Shown: positions 33,601 to 48,687 of the stretch, in pieces
Layout: each line of letters opens with the position of its first letter
Position numbering within the stretch: position 1 is the stretch's first letter
NCBI GenBank assembly: GCA_030268105.1
Contig: BSDZ01000023.1
Span: 2,170,001 to 2,234,000, forward strand
DNA from: Volvox africanus
Taxonomy: Eukaryota > Chlorophyta > Chlorophyceae > Chlamydomonadales > Volvocaceae
Reading direction: 5' to 3'
DNA: 64,000 nucleotides
Made by a program: the position numbers and the translations under genes
The notes under the pieces: model-generated
Told to the model about the DNA's origin: nothing
Databases searched by the model: none
The model's input: the letters and a program-made list of their open reading frames with translations, nothing else

Positions 33601-35668
33601 ACGGGCAGTGTTCATAATTGGATCTTAAACTGACATTCTGCGATTGGGCCTTCGTAGGCGGACACAACAGGGTCACTACACCCATGAAATCGAAACGGGT
33701 AAGATATGATACGGGATCGAGTTTCAAAGGTTACAAGTGTATGTCTTGATGCCTTGACTGACTGAGGGATTACCTTGCAGGGATGTTTCGCTCTAGAGTG
33801 GTGAATGACCCTTCCCCTTGGTTTTGGATTTACGATATACTGCCACTGACATTTCCGATTGGGCCTTTGTAGGCAGCCACAATTCCAGGACGGGCTTAGT
33901 ATGCTAGGCGTCCGGGTCCGCTGTGCCTTGCGAGGTACGGAAATTCCTTATCCGCAACAGTGACAATCGAATGCCAATAACAGTAATAGTAATAAAAATA
34001 AAAATAATAGTAATAAAAATAAAAATAATAGTAATAAAAATAATAATTATTATAAAAATTAATATATTTATATAAATAATATTAATGATAACAATAAACA
34101 TAATAAACATAATAAACGTAATAATAATAATTAACATAATTAACATAATTAACGTAATATTAATATTTATAATAATCATAATAATTGTAATCATAATAAT
34201 TATTATTTTAGTTACTCTTATTATTTATTAATAATCACGAGATTCATAAGAATCATATGAATCATAATGATAGGGCTCCGGTGTGCCCTCCCCATCTCCC
34301 TCCCCCGCCCTTTGTCGGCGATGATGGTGGTGCTTTGGCGGCGTCGGTGGTGGCGTCGGTGGCGGACGGAGGGAGGGACGGAAAGAGGTTCCCATTCCCA
34401 CCATCGCCACCGCTGCCACCACGGCCACATACACCACTACGACTACCGCCGCAAACACCGCCACCAAGGCGACCGCTGTAAGTGTCCTGGGGTATGTACG
34501 GGCAGTGTTCATAATTGGATCTAAAACTGACATTCTGCGATTGGGCCTTCGTAGGCGGACACAACAGGGTCACTACACCCATGAAATCGAAACGGGTAAG
34601 ATATGATACGGGATCGAGTTTCAAAGGTGACATGTGTATGTCTTGATGCCTTGACTGACTGAGGGATTACCTTGCAGGGATATTTCGCTCTAGAGTGGTG
34701 AATGACCCTTCCCCTTGGTTTTGGATTTACGATATTCTGCCACTGACATTTCCGATTGGGCCTTTGTAGGCAGCCACAATTCCAGGACGGGCTTAGTATG
34801 CTAGGCGTCCGGGTCCGCTGTGCCTTGCGAGGTACGGAAATTCCTTATCCGCAACAGTGACAATCGAATGCCAATAACAGTAATAGTAATAAAAATAAAA
34901 ATAATAGTAATAAAAATAATAATTATTATAAAAATTAATATATTTATATAAATAATATTAATGATAACAATAAACATAATAAACATAATAAACGTAATAA
35001 TAATAATTAACATAATTAACATAATTAACGTAATATTAATATTTATAATAATCATAATAATTGTAATCATAATAATTATTATTTTAATTACTATTATTAT
35101 TTATTAATAATCACGAGATTCATAAGAATCATATGAATCATAATGATAGGGCTCCGGTGTGCCCTCCCCATCTCCCTCCCCCGCCCTTTGTCGGCGATGA
35201 TGGTGGTGCTTTGGCGGCGTCGGTGGTGGCGTCGGTGGCGGACGGAGGGAGGGACGGAAAGAGGTTCCCATTCCCACCATCGCCACCGCTGCCACCACGG
35301 CCACATACACCACTACGACTACCGCCGCAAACACCGCCACCAAGGCGACCGCTGTAAGTGTCCTGGGGTATGTACGGGCAGTGTTCATAATTGGATCTTA
35401 AACTGACATTCTGCGATTGGGCCTTCGTAGGCGGACACAACAGGGTCACTACACCCATGAAATCGAAACGGGTAAGATATGATACGGGATCGAGTTTCAA
35501 AGGTGACATGTGTATGTCTTGATGCCTTGACTGACTGAGGGATTACCTTGCAGGGATATTTCGCTCTAGAGTGGTGAATGACCCTTCCCCTTGGTTTTGG
35601 ATTTACGATATTCTGCCACTGACATTTCCGATTGGGCCTTTGTAGGCAGCCACAATTCCAGGACGGGC
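30623..35668 (+). repeat. Two copies of a 2523-bp higher-order repeat (S, S, L897, L)
   Basis: Copies are 30623-33145 and 33146-35668. Both carry GAGGTAAGG (about 30660 and 33183), GGATCTAAAAC, a 21-bp duplication in the AT block of the third unit (897 bp long), and GGGATATTTCG downstream. Confidence 0.9.
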
Positions 35669-36043
35669 TTAGTATGCTAGGCGTCCGGGTCCGCTGTGCC
35701 TTGCGAGGTACGGAAATTCCTTATCCGCAACAGTGTCCTGGGGTATGTACGGGCAGTGTTCATAATTGGATCTTAAACTGACATTCTGCGATTGGGCCTT
35801 CGTAGGCGGACACAACAGGGTCACTACACCCATGAAATCGAAACGGGTAAGATATGATACGGGATCGAGTTTCAAAGGTGACATGTGTATGTCTTGATGC
35901 CTTGACTGACTGAGGGATTACCTTGCAGGGATGTTTCGCTCTAGAGTGGTGAATGACCCTTCCCCTTGGTTTTGGATTTAGGATATTCTGCCACTGACAT
36001 TTCCGATTGGGCCTTTGTAGGCAGCCACAATTCCAGGACGGGC
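35669..36043 (+). repeat. S unit carrying an L-type boundary scar
   Basis: This S unit reads CAACAGTGTCCTGGGG (at about 35728). All but a few S units read CAACAGTATCC, whereas GTGTCC is the right-hand boundary of most L units. The unit looks like an L from which everything between the two AGT copies was lost. Confidence 0.75.
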
Positions 36044-39000
36044 TTAGTATGCTAGGCGTCCGGGTCCGCTGTGCCTTGCGAGGTACGGAAATTCCTTATC
36101 CGCAACAGTGACAATCGAATGCCAATAACAGTAATAGTAATAAAAATAAAAATAATAGTAATAAAAATAATAATTATTATAAAAATTAATATATTTATAT
36201 AAATAATATTAATGATAACAATAAACATAATAAACATAATAAACGTAATAATAATAATTAACATAATTAACATAATTAACGTAATATTAATATTTATAAT
36301 AATCATAATAATTGTAATCATAATAATTATTATTTTAGTTACTATTATTATTTATTAATAATCACGAGATTCATAAGAATCATATGAATCATAATGATAG
36401 GGCTCCGGTGTGCCCTCCCCATCTCCCTCCCCCGCCCTTTGTCGGCGATGATGGTGGTGCTTTGGCGGCGTCGGTGGTGGCGTCGGTGGCGGACGGAGGG
36501 AGGGACGGAAAGAGGTTCCCATTCCCATCATCGCCACCGCTGCCACCACGGCCACATACACCACTACGGCTACCGCCGCAAACACCGCCACCAAGGCGAC
36601 CGCTGTAAGTGTCCTGGGGTATGTACGGGCAGTGTTCATAATTGGATCTTAAACTGACATTCTGCGATTGGGCCTTCGTAGGCGGACACAACAGGGTCAC
36701 TACACCCATGAAATCGAAACGGGTAAGATATGATACGGGATCGAGTTTCAAAGGTGACATGTGTATGTCTTGATGCCTTGACTGACTGAGGGATTACCTT
36801 GCAGGGATGTTTCGCTCTAGAGTGGTGAATGACCCTTCCCCTTGGTTTTGGATTTAGGATATTCTGCCACTGACATTTCCGATTGGGCCTTTGTAGGCAG
36901 CCACAATTCCAGGACGGGCTTAGTATGCTAGGCGTCCGGGTCCGCTGTGCCTTGCGAGGTACGGAAATTCCTTATCCGCAACAGTGACAATCGAATGCCA
37001 ATAACAGTAATAGTAATAAAAATAAAATTAATAGTAATAAAAATAATAATTATTATAAAAATTAATATATTTATATAAATAATATTAATGATAACAATAA
37101 ACATAATAAACATAATAAACGTAATAATAATAATTAACATAATTAACATAATTAACGTAATATTAATATTTATAATAATCATAATAATTGTAATCATAAT
37201 AATTATTATTTTAATTACTATTATTATTTATTAATAATCACGAGATTCATAAGAATCATATGAATCATAATGATAGGGCTCCGGTGTGCCCTCCCCATCT
37301 CCCTCCCCCGCCCTTTGTCGGCGATGATGGTGGTGCTTTGGCGGCGTCGGTGGTGGCGTCGGTGGCGGACGGAGGGAGGGACGGAAAGAGGTTCCCATTC
37401 CCATCATCGCCACCGCTGCCACCACGGCCACATACACCACTACGGCTACCGCCGCAAACACCGCCACCAAGGCGACCGCTGTAAGTGTCCTGGGGTATGT
37501 ACGGGCAGTGTTCATAATTGGATCTTAAACTGACATTCTGCGATTGGGCCTTCGTAGGCGGACACAACAGGGTCACTACACCCATGAAATCGAAACGGGT
37601 AAGATATGATACGGGATCGAGTTTCAAAGGTTACAAGTGTATGTCTTGATGCCTTGACTGACTGAGGGATTACCTTGCAGGGATGTTTCGCTCTAGAGTG
37701 GTGAATGACCCTTCCCCTTGGTTTTGGATTTACGATATACTGCCACTGACATTTCCGATTGGGCCTTTGTAGGCAGCCACAATTCCAGGACGGGCTTAGT
37801 ATGCTAGGCGTCCGGGTCCGCTGTGCCTTGCGAGGTACGGAAATTCCTTATCCGCAACAGTGACAATCGAATGCCAATAACAGTAATAGTAATAAAAATA
37901 AAAATAATAGTAATAAAAATAATAATTATTATAAAAATTAATATATATTTATATAAATAATATTAATGATAACAATAAACATAATAAACATAATAAACGT
38001 AATAATAATAATTAACATAATTAACATAATTAACGTAATATTAATATTTATAATAATCATAATAATTGTAATCATAATAATTATTATTTTAATTACTATT
38101 ATTATTTATTAATAATCACGAGATTCATAAGAATCATATGAATCATAATGATAGGGCTCCGGTGTGCCCTCCCCATCTCCCTCCCCCGCCCTTTGTCGGC
38201 GATGATGGTGGTGCTTTGGCGGCGTCGGTGGTGGCGTCGGTGGCGGACGGAGGGAGGGACGGAAAGAGGTTCCCATTCCCACCATCGCCACCGCTGCCAC
38301 CACGGCCACATACACCACTACGACTACCGCCGCAAACACCGCCACCAAGGCGACCGCTGTAAGTGTCCTGGGGTATGTACGGGCAGTGTTCATAATTGGA
38401 TCTTAAACTGACATTCTGCGATTGGGCCTTCGTAGGCGGACACAACAGGGTCACTACACCCATGAAATCGAAACGGGTAAGATATGATACGGGATCGAGT
38501 TTCAAAGGTGACATGTGTATGTCTTGATGCCTTGACTGACTGAGGGATTACCTTGCAGGGATATTTCGCTCTAGAGTGGTGAATGACCCTTCCCCTTGGT
38601 TTTGGATTTACGATATTCTGCCACTGACATTTCCGATTGGGCCTTTGTAGGCAGCCACAATTCCAGGACGGGCTTAGTATGCTAGGCGTCCGGGTCCGCT
38701 GTGCCTTGCGAGGTACGGAAATTCCTTATCCGCAACAGTATCCTGGGGTATGTACGGGCAGTGTTCATAATTGGATCTTAAACTGACATTCTGCGATTGG
38801 GCCTTCGTAGGCGGACACAACAGGGTCACTACACCCATGAAATCGAAACGGGTAAGATATGATACGGGATCGAGTTTCAAAGGTGACATGTGTATGTCTT
38901 GATGCCTTGACTGACTGAGGGATTACCTTGCAGGGATGTTTCGCTCTAGAGTGGTGAATGACCCTTCCCCTTGGTTTTGGATTTAGGATATTCTGCCACT

Positions 39001-42000
39001 GACATTTCCGATTGGGCCTTTGTAGGCAGCCACAATTCCAGGACGGGCTTAGTATGCTAGGCGTCCGGGTCCGCTGTGCCTTGCGAGGTACGGAAATTCC
39101 TTATCCGCAACAGTGACAATCGAATGCCAATAACAGTAATAGTAATAAAAATAAAAATAATAGTAATAAAAATAATAATTATTATAAAAATTAATATATT
39201 TATATAAATAATATTAATGATAACAATAAACATAATAAACATAATAAACGTAATAATAATAATTAACATAATTAACATAATTAACGTAATATTAATATTT
39301 ATAATAATCATAATAATTGTAATCATAATAATTATTATTTTAATTACTATTATTATTTATTAATAATCACGAGATTCATAAGAATCATATGAATCATAAT
39401 GATAGGGCTCCGGTGTGCCCTCCCCATCTCCCTCCCCCGCCCTTTGTCGGCGATGATGGTGGTGCTTTGGCGGCGTCGGTGGTGGCGTCGGTGGCGGACG
39501 GAGGGAGGGACGGAAAGAGGTTCCCATTCCCATCATCGCCACCGCTGCCACCACGGCCACATACACCACTACGGCTACCGCCGCAAACACCGCCACCAAG
39601 GCGACCGCTGTAAGTGTCCTGGGGTATGTACGGGCAGTGTTCATAATTGGATCTTAAACTGACATTCTGCGATTGGGCCTTCGTAGGCGGACACAACAGG
39701 GTCACTACACCCATGAAATCGAAACGGGTAAGATATGATACGGGATCGAGTTTCAAAGGTGACATGTGTATGTCTTGATGCCTTGACTGACTGAGGGATT
39801 ACCTTGCAGGGATGTTTCGCTCTAGAGTGGTGAATGACCCTTCCCCTTGGTTTTGGATTTAGGATATTCTGCCACTGACATTTCCGATTGGGCCTTTGTA
39901 GGCAGCCACAATTCCAGGACGGGCTTAGTATGCTAGGCGTCCGGGTCCGCTGTGCCTTGCGAGGTACGGAAATTCCTTATCCGCAACAGTGACAATCGAA
40001 TGCCAATAACAGTAATAGTAATAAAAATAAAAATAATAGTAATAAAAATAATAATTATTATAAAAATTAATATATTTATATAAATAATATTAATGATAAC
40101 AATAAACATAATAAACATAATAAACGTAATAATAATAATTAACATAATTAACATAATTAACGTAATATTAATATTTATAATAATCATAATAATTGTAATC
40201 ATAATAATTATTATTTTAATTACTATTATTATTTATTAATAATCACGAGATTCATAAGAATCATATGAATCATAATGATAGGGCTCCGGTGTGCCCTCCC
40301 CATCTCCCTCCCCCGCCCTTTGTCGGCGATGATGGTGGTGCTTTGGCGGCGTCGGTGGTGGCGTCGGTGGCGGACGGAGGGAGGGACGGAAAGAGGTTCC
40401 CATTCCCATCATCGCCACCGCTGCCACCACGGCCACATACACCACTACGGCTACCGCCGCAAACACCGCCACCAAGGCGACCGCTGTAAGTGTCCTGGGG
40501 TATGTACGGGCAGTGTTCATAATTGGATCTTAAACTGACATTCTGCGATTGGGCCTTCGTAGGCGGACACAACAGGGTCACTACACCCATGAAATCGAAA
40601 CGGGTAAGATATGATACGGGATCGAGTTTCAAAGGTTACAAGTGTATGTCTTGATGCCTTGACTGACTGAGGGATTACCTTGCAGGGATGTTTCGCTCTA
40701 GAGTGGTGAATGACCCTTCCCCTTGGTTTTGGATTTACGATATACTGCCACTGACATTTCCGATTGGGCCTTTGTAGGCAGCCACAATTCCAGGACGGGC
40801 TTAGTATGCTAGGCGTCCGGGTCCGCTGTGCCTTGCGAGGTACGGAAATTCCTTATCCGCAACAGTGACAATCGAATGCCAATAACAGTAATAGTAATAA
40901 AAATAAAAATAATAGTAATAAAAATAATAATTATTATAAAAATTAATATATATTTATATAAATAATATTAATGATAACAATAAACATAATAAACATAATA
41001 AACGTAATAATAATAATTAACATAATTAACATAATTAACGTAATATTAATATTTATAATAATCATAATAATTGTAATCATAATAATTATTATTTTAATTA
41101 CTATTATTATTTATTAATAATCACGAGATTCATAAGAATCATATGAATCATAATGATAGGGCTCCGGTGTGCCCTCCCCATCTCCCTCCCCCGCCCTTTG
41201 TCGGCGATGATGGTGGTGCTTTGGCGGCGTCGGTGGTGGCGTCGGTGGCGGACGGAGGGAGGGACGGAAAGAGGTTCCCATTCCCACCATCGCCACCGCT
41301 GCCACCACGGCCACATACACCACTACGACTACCGCCGCAAACACCGCCACCAAGGCGACCGCTGTAAGTGTCCTGGGGTATGTACGGGCAGTGTTCATAA
41401 TTGGATCTTAAACTGACATTCTGCGATTGGGCCTTCGTAGGCGGACACAACAGGGTCACTACACCCATGAAATCGAAACGGGTAAGATATGATACGGGAT
41501 CGAGTTTCAAAGGTGACATGTGTATGTCTTGATGCCTTGACTGACTGAGGGATTACCTTGCAGGGATATTTCGCTCTAGAGTGGTGAATGACCCTTCCCC
41601 TTGGTTTTAGATTTACGATATTCTGCCACTGACATTTCCGATTGGGCCTTTGTAGGCAGCCACAATTCCAGGACGGGCTTAGTATGCTAGGCGTCCGGGT
41701 CCGCTGTGCCTTGCGAGGTACGGAAATTCCTTATCCGCAACAGTATCCTGGGGTATGTACGGGCAGTGTTCATAATTGGATCTTAAACTGACATTCTGCG
41801 ATTGGGCCTTCGTAGGCGGACACAACAGGGTCACTACACCCATGAAATCGAAACGGGTAAGATATGATACGGGATCGAGTTTCAAAGGTGACATGTGTAT
41901 GTCTTGATGCCTTGACTGACTGAGGGATTACCTTGCAGGGATGTTTCGCTCTAGAGTGGTGAATGACCCTTCCCCTTGGTTTTGGATTTAGGATATTCTG

Positions 42001-42053
42001 CCACTGACATTTCCGATTGGGCCTTTGTAGGCAGCCACAATTCCAGGACGGGC
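36044..42053 (+). repeat. Two copies of a 3005-bp higher-order repeat (L, L, L878, S)
   Basis: Copies are 36044-39048 and 39049-42053. GGTTACAAG occurs at about 37628 and 40633, and the third L in each has two extra bases (ATATATATTTAT) in its AT block. The second copy has acquired GGTTTTAGATTT at about 41603. Confidence 0.9.
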
Positions 42054-42929
42054 TTAGTATGCTAGGCGTCCGGGTCCGCTGTGCCTTGCGAGGTACGGAA
42101 ATTCCTTATCCGCAACAGTGACAATCGAATGCCAATAACAGTAATAGTAATAAAAATAAAAATAATAGTAATAAAAATAATAATTATTATAAAAATTAAT
42201 ATATTTATATAAATAATATTAATGATAACAATAAACATAATAAACATAATAAACGTAATAATAATAATTAACATAATTAACATAATTAACGTAATATTAA
42301 TATTTATAATAATCATAATAATTGTAATCATAATAATTATTATTTTAATTATTATTATTATTTATTAATAATCACGAGATTCATAAGAATCATATGAATC
42401 ATAATGATAGGGCTCCGGTGTGCCCTCCCCATCTCCCTCCCCCGCCCTTTGTCGGCGATGATGGTGGTGCTTTGGCGGCGTCGGTGGTGGCGTCGGTGGC
42501 GGACGGAGGGAGGGACGGAAAGAGGTTCCCATTCCCATCATCGCCACCGCTGCCACCACGGCCACATACACCACTACGGCTACCGCCGCAAACACCGCCA
42601 CCAAGGCGACCGCTGTAAGTGTCCTGGGGTATGTACGGGCAGTGTTCATAATTGGATCTTAAACTGACATTCTGCGATTGGGCCTTCGTAGGCGGACACA
42701 ACAGGGTCACTACACCCATGAAATCGAAACGGGTAAGATATGATACGGGATCGAGTTTCAAAGGTTACAAGTGTATGTCTTGATGCCTTGACTGACTGAG
42801 GGATTACCTTGCAGGGATGTTTCGCTCTAGAGTGGTGAATGACCCTTCCCCTTGGTTTTGGATTTACGATATACTGCCACTGACATTTCCGATTGGGCCT
42901 TTGTAGGCAGCCACAATTCCAGGACGGGC

Positions 42930-45900
42930 TTAGTATGCTAGGCGTCCGGGTCCGCTGTGCCTTGCGAGGTACGGAAATTCCTTATCCGCAACAGTGACAA
43001 TCGAATGCCAATAACAGTAATAGTAATAAAAATAAAAATAATAGTAATAAAAATAATAATTATTATAAAAATTAATATATATTTATATAAATAATATTAA
43101 TGATAACAATAAACATAATAAACATAATAAACGTAATAATAATAATTAACATAATTAACATAATTAACGTAATATTAATATTTATAATAATCATAATAAT
43201 TGTAATCATAATAATTATTATTTTAATTACTATTATTATTTATTAATAATCACGAGATTCATAAGAATCATATGAATCATAATGATAGGGCTCCGGTGTG
43301 CCCTCCCCATCTCCCTCCCCCGCCCTTTGTCGGCGATGATGGTGGTGCTTTGGCGGCGTCGGTGGTGGCGTCGGTGGCGGACGGAGGGAGGGACGGAAAG
43401 AGGTTCCCATTCCCATCATCGCCACCGCTGCCACCACGGCCACATACACCACTACGGCTACCGCCGCAAACACCGCCACCAAGGCGACCGCTGTAAGTGT
43501 CCTGGGGTATGTACGGGCAGTGTTCATAATTGGATCTTAAACTGACATTCTGCGATTGGGCCTTCGTAGGCGGACACAACAGGGTCACTACACCCATGAA
43601 ATCGAAACGGGTAAGATATGATACGGGATCGAGTTCAAAGGTGACATGTGTATGTCTTGATGCCTTGACTGACTGAGGGATTACCTTGCAGGGATGTTTC
43701 GCTCTAGAGTGGTGAATGACCCTTCCCCTTGGTTTTGGATTTACGATATTCTGCCACTGACATTTCCGATTGGGCCTTTGTAGGCAGCCACAATTCCAGG
43801 ACGGGCTTAGTATGCTAGGCGTCCGGGTCCGCTGTGCCTTGCGAGGTACGGAAATTCCTTATCCGCAACAGTATCCTGGGGTATGTACGGGCAGTGTTCA
43901 TAATTGGATCTTAAACTGACATTCTGCGATTGGGCCTTCGTAGGCGGACACAACAGGGTCACTACACCCATGAAATCGAAACGGGTAAGATATGATACGG
44001 GATCGAGTTTCAAAGGTTACAAGTGTATGTCTTGATGCCTTGACTGACTGAGGGATTACCTTGCAGGGATGTTTCGCTCTAGAGTGGTGAATGACCCTTC
44101 CCCTTGGTTTTGGATTTAGGATATTCTGCCACTGACATTTCCGATTGGGCCTTTGTAGGCAGCCACAATTCCAGGACGGGCTTAGTATGCTAGGCGTCCG
44201 GGTCCGCTATGCCTTGCGAGGTACGGAAATTCCTTATCCGCAACAGTATCCTGGGGTATGTACGGGCAGTGTTCATAATTGGATCTTAAACTGACATTCT
44301 GCGATTGGGCCTTCGTAGGCGGACACAACAGGGTCACTACACCCATGAAATAGAAACGGGTAAGATATGATACGGGATCGAGTTTCAAAGGTGACATGTG
44401 TATGTCTTGATGCCTAGACTGACTGAGGGATTACCTTGCAGGGATATTTCGCTCTAGAGTGGTGAATGACCCTTCCCCTTGGTTTTGGATTTACGATATT
44501 CTGCCACTGACATTTCCGATTGGGCCTTTGTAGGCAGCCACAATTCCAGGACGGGCTTAGTATGCTAGGCGTCCGGGTCCGCTGTGCCTTGCGAGGTACG
44601 GAAATTCCTTATCCGCAACAGTATCCTGGGGTATGTACGGGCAGTGTTCATAATTGGATCTTAAACTGACATTCTGCGATTGGGCCTTCGTAGGCGGACA
44701 CAACAGGGTCACTACACCCATGAAATCGAAACGGGTAAGATATGATACGGGATCGAGTTCAAAGGTGACATGTGTATGTCTTGATGCCTTGACTGACTGA
44801 GGGATTACCTTGCAGGGATATTTCGCTCTAGAGTGGTGAATGACCCTTCCCCTTGGTTTTGGATTTACGATATACTGCCACTGACATTTCCGATTGGGCC
44901 TTTGTAGGCAGCCACAATTCCAGGACGGGCTTAGTATGCTAGGCGTCCGGGTCCGCTGTGCCTTGCGAGGTACGGAAATTCCTTATCCGCAACAGTGACA
45001 ATCGAATGCCAATAACAGTAATAGTAATAAAAATAAAAATAATAGTACTAAAAATAATAATTATTATAAAAATTAATATATATTTATATAAATAATATTA
45101 ATGATAACAATAAACATAATAAACATAATAAACGTAATAATAATAATTAACATAATTAACATAATTAACGTAATATTAATATTTATAATAATCATAATAA
45201 TTGTAATCATAATAATTATTATTTTAGTTACTATTATTATTTATTAATAATCACGAGATTCATAAGAATCATATGAATCATAATGATAGGGCTCCGGTGT
45301 GCCCTCCCCATCTCCCTCCCCCGCCCTTTGTCGGCGATGATGGTGGTGCTTTGGCGGCGTCGGTGGTGGCGTCGGTGGCGGACGGAGGGAGGGACGGAAA
45401 GAGGTTCCCATTCCCACCATCGCCACCGCTGCCACCACGGCCACATACACCACTACGACTACCGCCGCAAACACCGCCACCAAGGCGACCGCTGTAAGTG
45501 TCCTGGGGTATGTACGGGCAGTGTTCATAATTGGATCTTAAACTGACATTCTGCGATTGGGCCTTCGTAGGCGGACACAACAGGGTCACTACACCCATGA
45601 AATCGAAACGGGTAAGATATGATACGGGATCGAGTTTCAAAGGTTACAAGTGTATGTCTTGATGCCTTGACTGACTGAGGGATTACCTTGCAGGGATGTT
45701 TCGCTCTAGAGTGGTGAATGACCCTTCCCCTTGGTTTTGGATTTACGATATACTGCCACTGACATTTCCGATTGGGCCTTTGTAGGCAGCCACAATTCCA
45801 GGACGGGCTTAGTATGCTAGGCGTCCGGGTCCGCTGTGCCTTGCGAGGTACGGAAATTCCTTATCCGCAACAGTGACAATCGAATGCCAATAACAGTAAT

Positions 45901-48687
45901 AGTAATAAAAATAAAAATAATAGTAATAAAAATAATAATTATTATAAAAATTAATATATATTTATATAAATAATATTAATGATAACAATAAACATAATAA
46001 ACATAATAAACGTAATAATAATAATTAACATAATTAACATAATTAACGTAATATTAATATTTATAATAATCATAATAATTGTAATCATAATAATTATTAT
46101 TTTAATTACTATTATTATTTATTAATAATCACGAGATTCATAAGAATCATATGAATCATAATGATAGGGCTCCGGTGTGCCCTCCCCATCTCCCTCCCCC
46201 GCCCTTTGTCGGCGATGATGGTGGTGCTTTGGCGGCGTCGGTGGTGGCGTCGGTGGCGGACGGAGGGAGGGACGGAAAGAGGTTCCCATTCCCATCATCG
46301 CCACCGCTGCCACCACGGCCACATACACCACTACGGCTACCGCCGCAAACACCGCCACCAAGGCGACCGCTGTAAGTGTCCTGGGGTATGTACGGGCAGT
46401 GTTCATAATTGGATCTTAAACTGACATTCTGCGATTGGGCCTTCGTAGGCGGACACAACAGGGTCACTACACCCATGAAATCGAAACGGGTAAGATATGA
46501 TACGGGATCGAGTTCAAAGGTGACATGTGTATGTCTTGATGCCTTGACTGACTGAGGGATTACCTTGCAGGGATGTTTCGCTCTAGAGTGGTGAATGACC
46601 CTTCCCCTTGGTTTTGGATTTACGATATTCTGCCACTGACATTTCCGATTGGGCCTTTGTAGGCAGCCACAATTCCAGGACGGGCTTAGTATGCTAGGCG
46701 TCCGGGTCCGCTGTGCCTTGCGAGGTACGGAAATTCCTTATCCGCAACAGTATCCTGGGGTATGTACGGGCAGTGTTCATAATTGGATCTTAAACTGACA
46801 TTCTGCGATTGGGCCTTCGTAGGCGGACACAACAGGGTCACTACACCCATGAAATCGAAACGGGTAAGATATGATACGGGATCGAGTTTCAAAGGTTACA
46901 AGTGTATGTCTTGATGCCTTGACTGACTGAGGGATTACCTTGCAGGGATGTTTCGCTCTAGAGTGGTGAATGACCCTTCCCCTTGGTTTTGGATTTAGGA
47001 TATTCTGCCACTGACATTTCCGATTGGGCCTTTGTAGGCAGCCACAATTCCAGGACGGGCTTAGTATGCTAGGCGTCCGGGTCCGCTGTGCCTTGCGAGG
47101 TACGGAAATTCCTTATCCGCAACAGTATCCTGGGGTATGTACGGGCAGTGTTCATAATTGGATCTTAAACTGACATTCTGCGATTGGGCCTTCGTAGGCG
47201 GACACAACAGGGTCACTACACCCATGAAATAGAAACGGGTAAGATATGATACGGGATCGAGTTTCAAAGGTGACATGTGTATGTCTTGATGCCTAGACTG
47301 ACTGAGGGATTACCTTGCAGGGATATTTCGCTCTAGAGTGGTGAATGACCCTTCCCCTTGGTTTTGGATTTACGATATTCTGCCACTGACATTTCCGATT
47401 GGGCCTTTGTAGGCAGCCACAATTCCAGGACGGGCTTAGTATGCTAGGCGTCCGGGTCCGCTGTGCCTTGCGAGGTACGGAAATTCCTTATCCGCAACAG
47501 TATCCTGGGGTATGTACGGGCAGTGTTCATAATTGGATCTTAAACTGACATTCTGCGATTGGGCCTTCGTAGGCGGACACAACAGGGTCACTACACCCAT
47601 GAAATCGAAACGGGTAAGATATGATACGGGATCGAGTTCAAAGGTGACATGTGTATGTCTTGATGCCTTGACTGACTGAGGGATTACCTTGCAGGGATAT
47701 TTCGCTCTAGAGTGGTGAATGACCCTTCCCCTTGGTTTTGGATTTACGATATACTGCCACTGACATTTCCGATTGGGCCTTTGTAGGCAGCCACAATTCC
47801 AGGACGGGCTTAGTATGCTAGGCGTCCGGGTCCGCTGTGCCTTGCGAGGTACGGAAATTCCTTATCCGCAACAGTGACAATCGAATGCCAATAACAGTAA
47901 TAGTAATAAAAATAAAAATAATAGTAATAAAAATAATAATTATTATAAAAATTAATATATATTTATATAAATAATATTAATGATAACAATAAACATAATA
48001 AACATAATAAACGTAATAATAATAATTAACATAATTAACATAATTAACGTAATATTAATATTTATAATAATCATAATAATTGTAATCATAATAATTATTA
48101 TTTTAGTTACTATTATTATTTATTAATAATCACGAGATTCATAAGAATCATATGAATCATAATGATAGGGCTCCGGTGTGCCCTCCCCATCTCCCTCCCC
48201 CGCCCTTTGTCGGCGATGATGGTGGTGCTTTGGCGGCGTCGGTGGTGGCGTCGGTGGCGGACGGAGGGAGGGACGGAAAGAGGTTCCCATTCCCACCATC
48301 GCCACCGCTGCCACCACGGCCACATACACCACTACGACTACCGCCGCAAACACCGCCACCAAGGCGACCGCTGTAAGTGTCCTGGGGTATGTACGGGCAG
48401 TGTTCATAATTGGATCTTAAACTGACATTCTGCGATTGGGCCTTCGTAGGCGGACACAACAGGGTCACTACACCCATGAAATCGAAACGGGTAAGATATG
48501 ATACGGGATCGAGTTTCAAAGGTTACAAGTGTATGTCTTGATGCCTTGACTGACTGAGGGATTACCTTGCAGGGATGTTTCGCTCTAGAGTGGTGAATGA
48601 CCCTTCCCCTTGGTTTTGGATTTACGATATACTGCCACTGACATTTCCGATTGGGCCTTTGTAGGCAGCCACAATTCCAGGACGGGC
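42930..48687 (+). repeat. Two copies of a 2879-bp higher-order repeat (L, S, S, S374, L878)
   Basis: Copies are 42930-45808 and 45809-48687. GAAATAGAAACGG (about 44346 and 47225) and TGCCTAGACTG (about 44411 and 47290) recur at exactly 2879 bp. GAGTTCAAAGG is in the first and last parts of each. Confidence 0.9.
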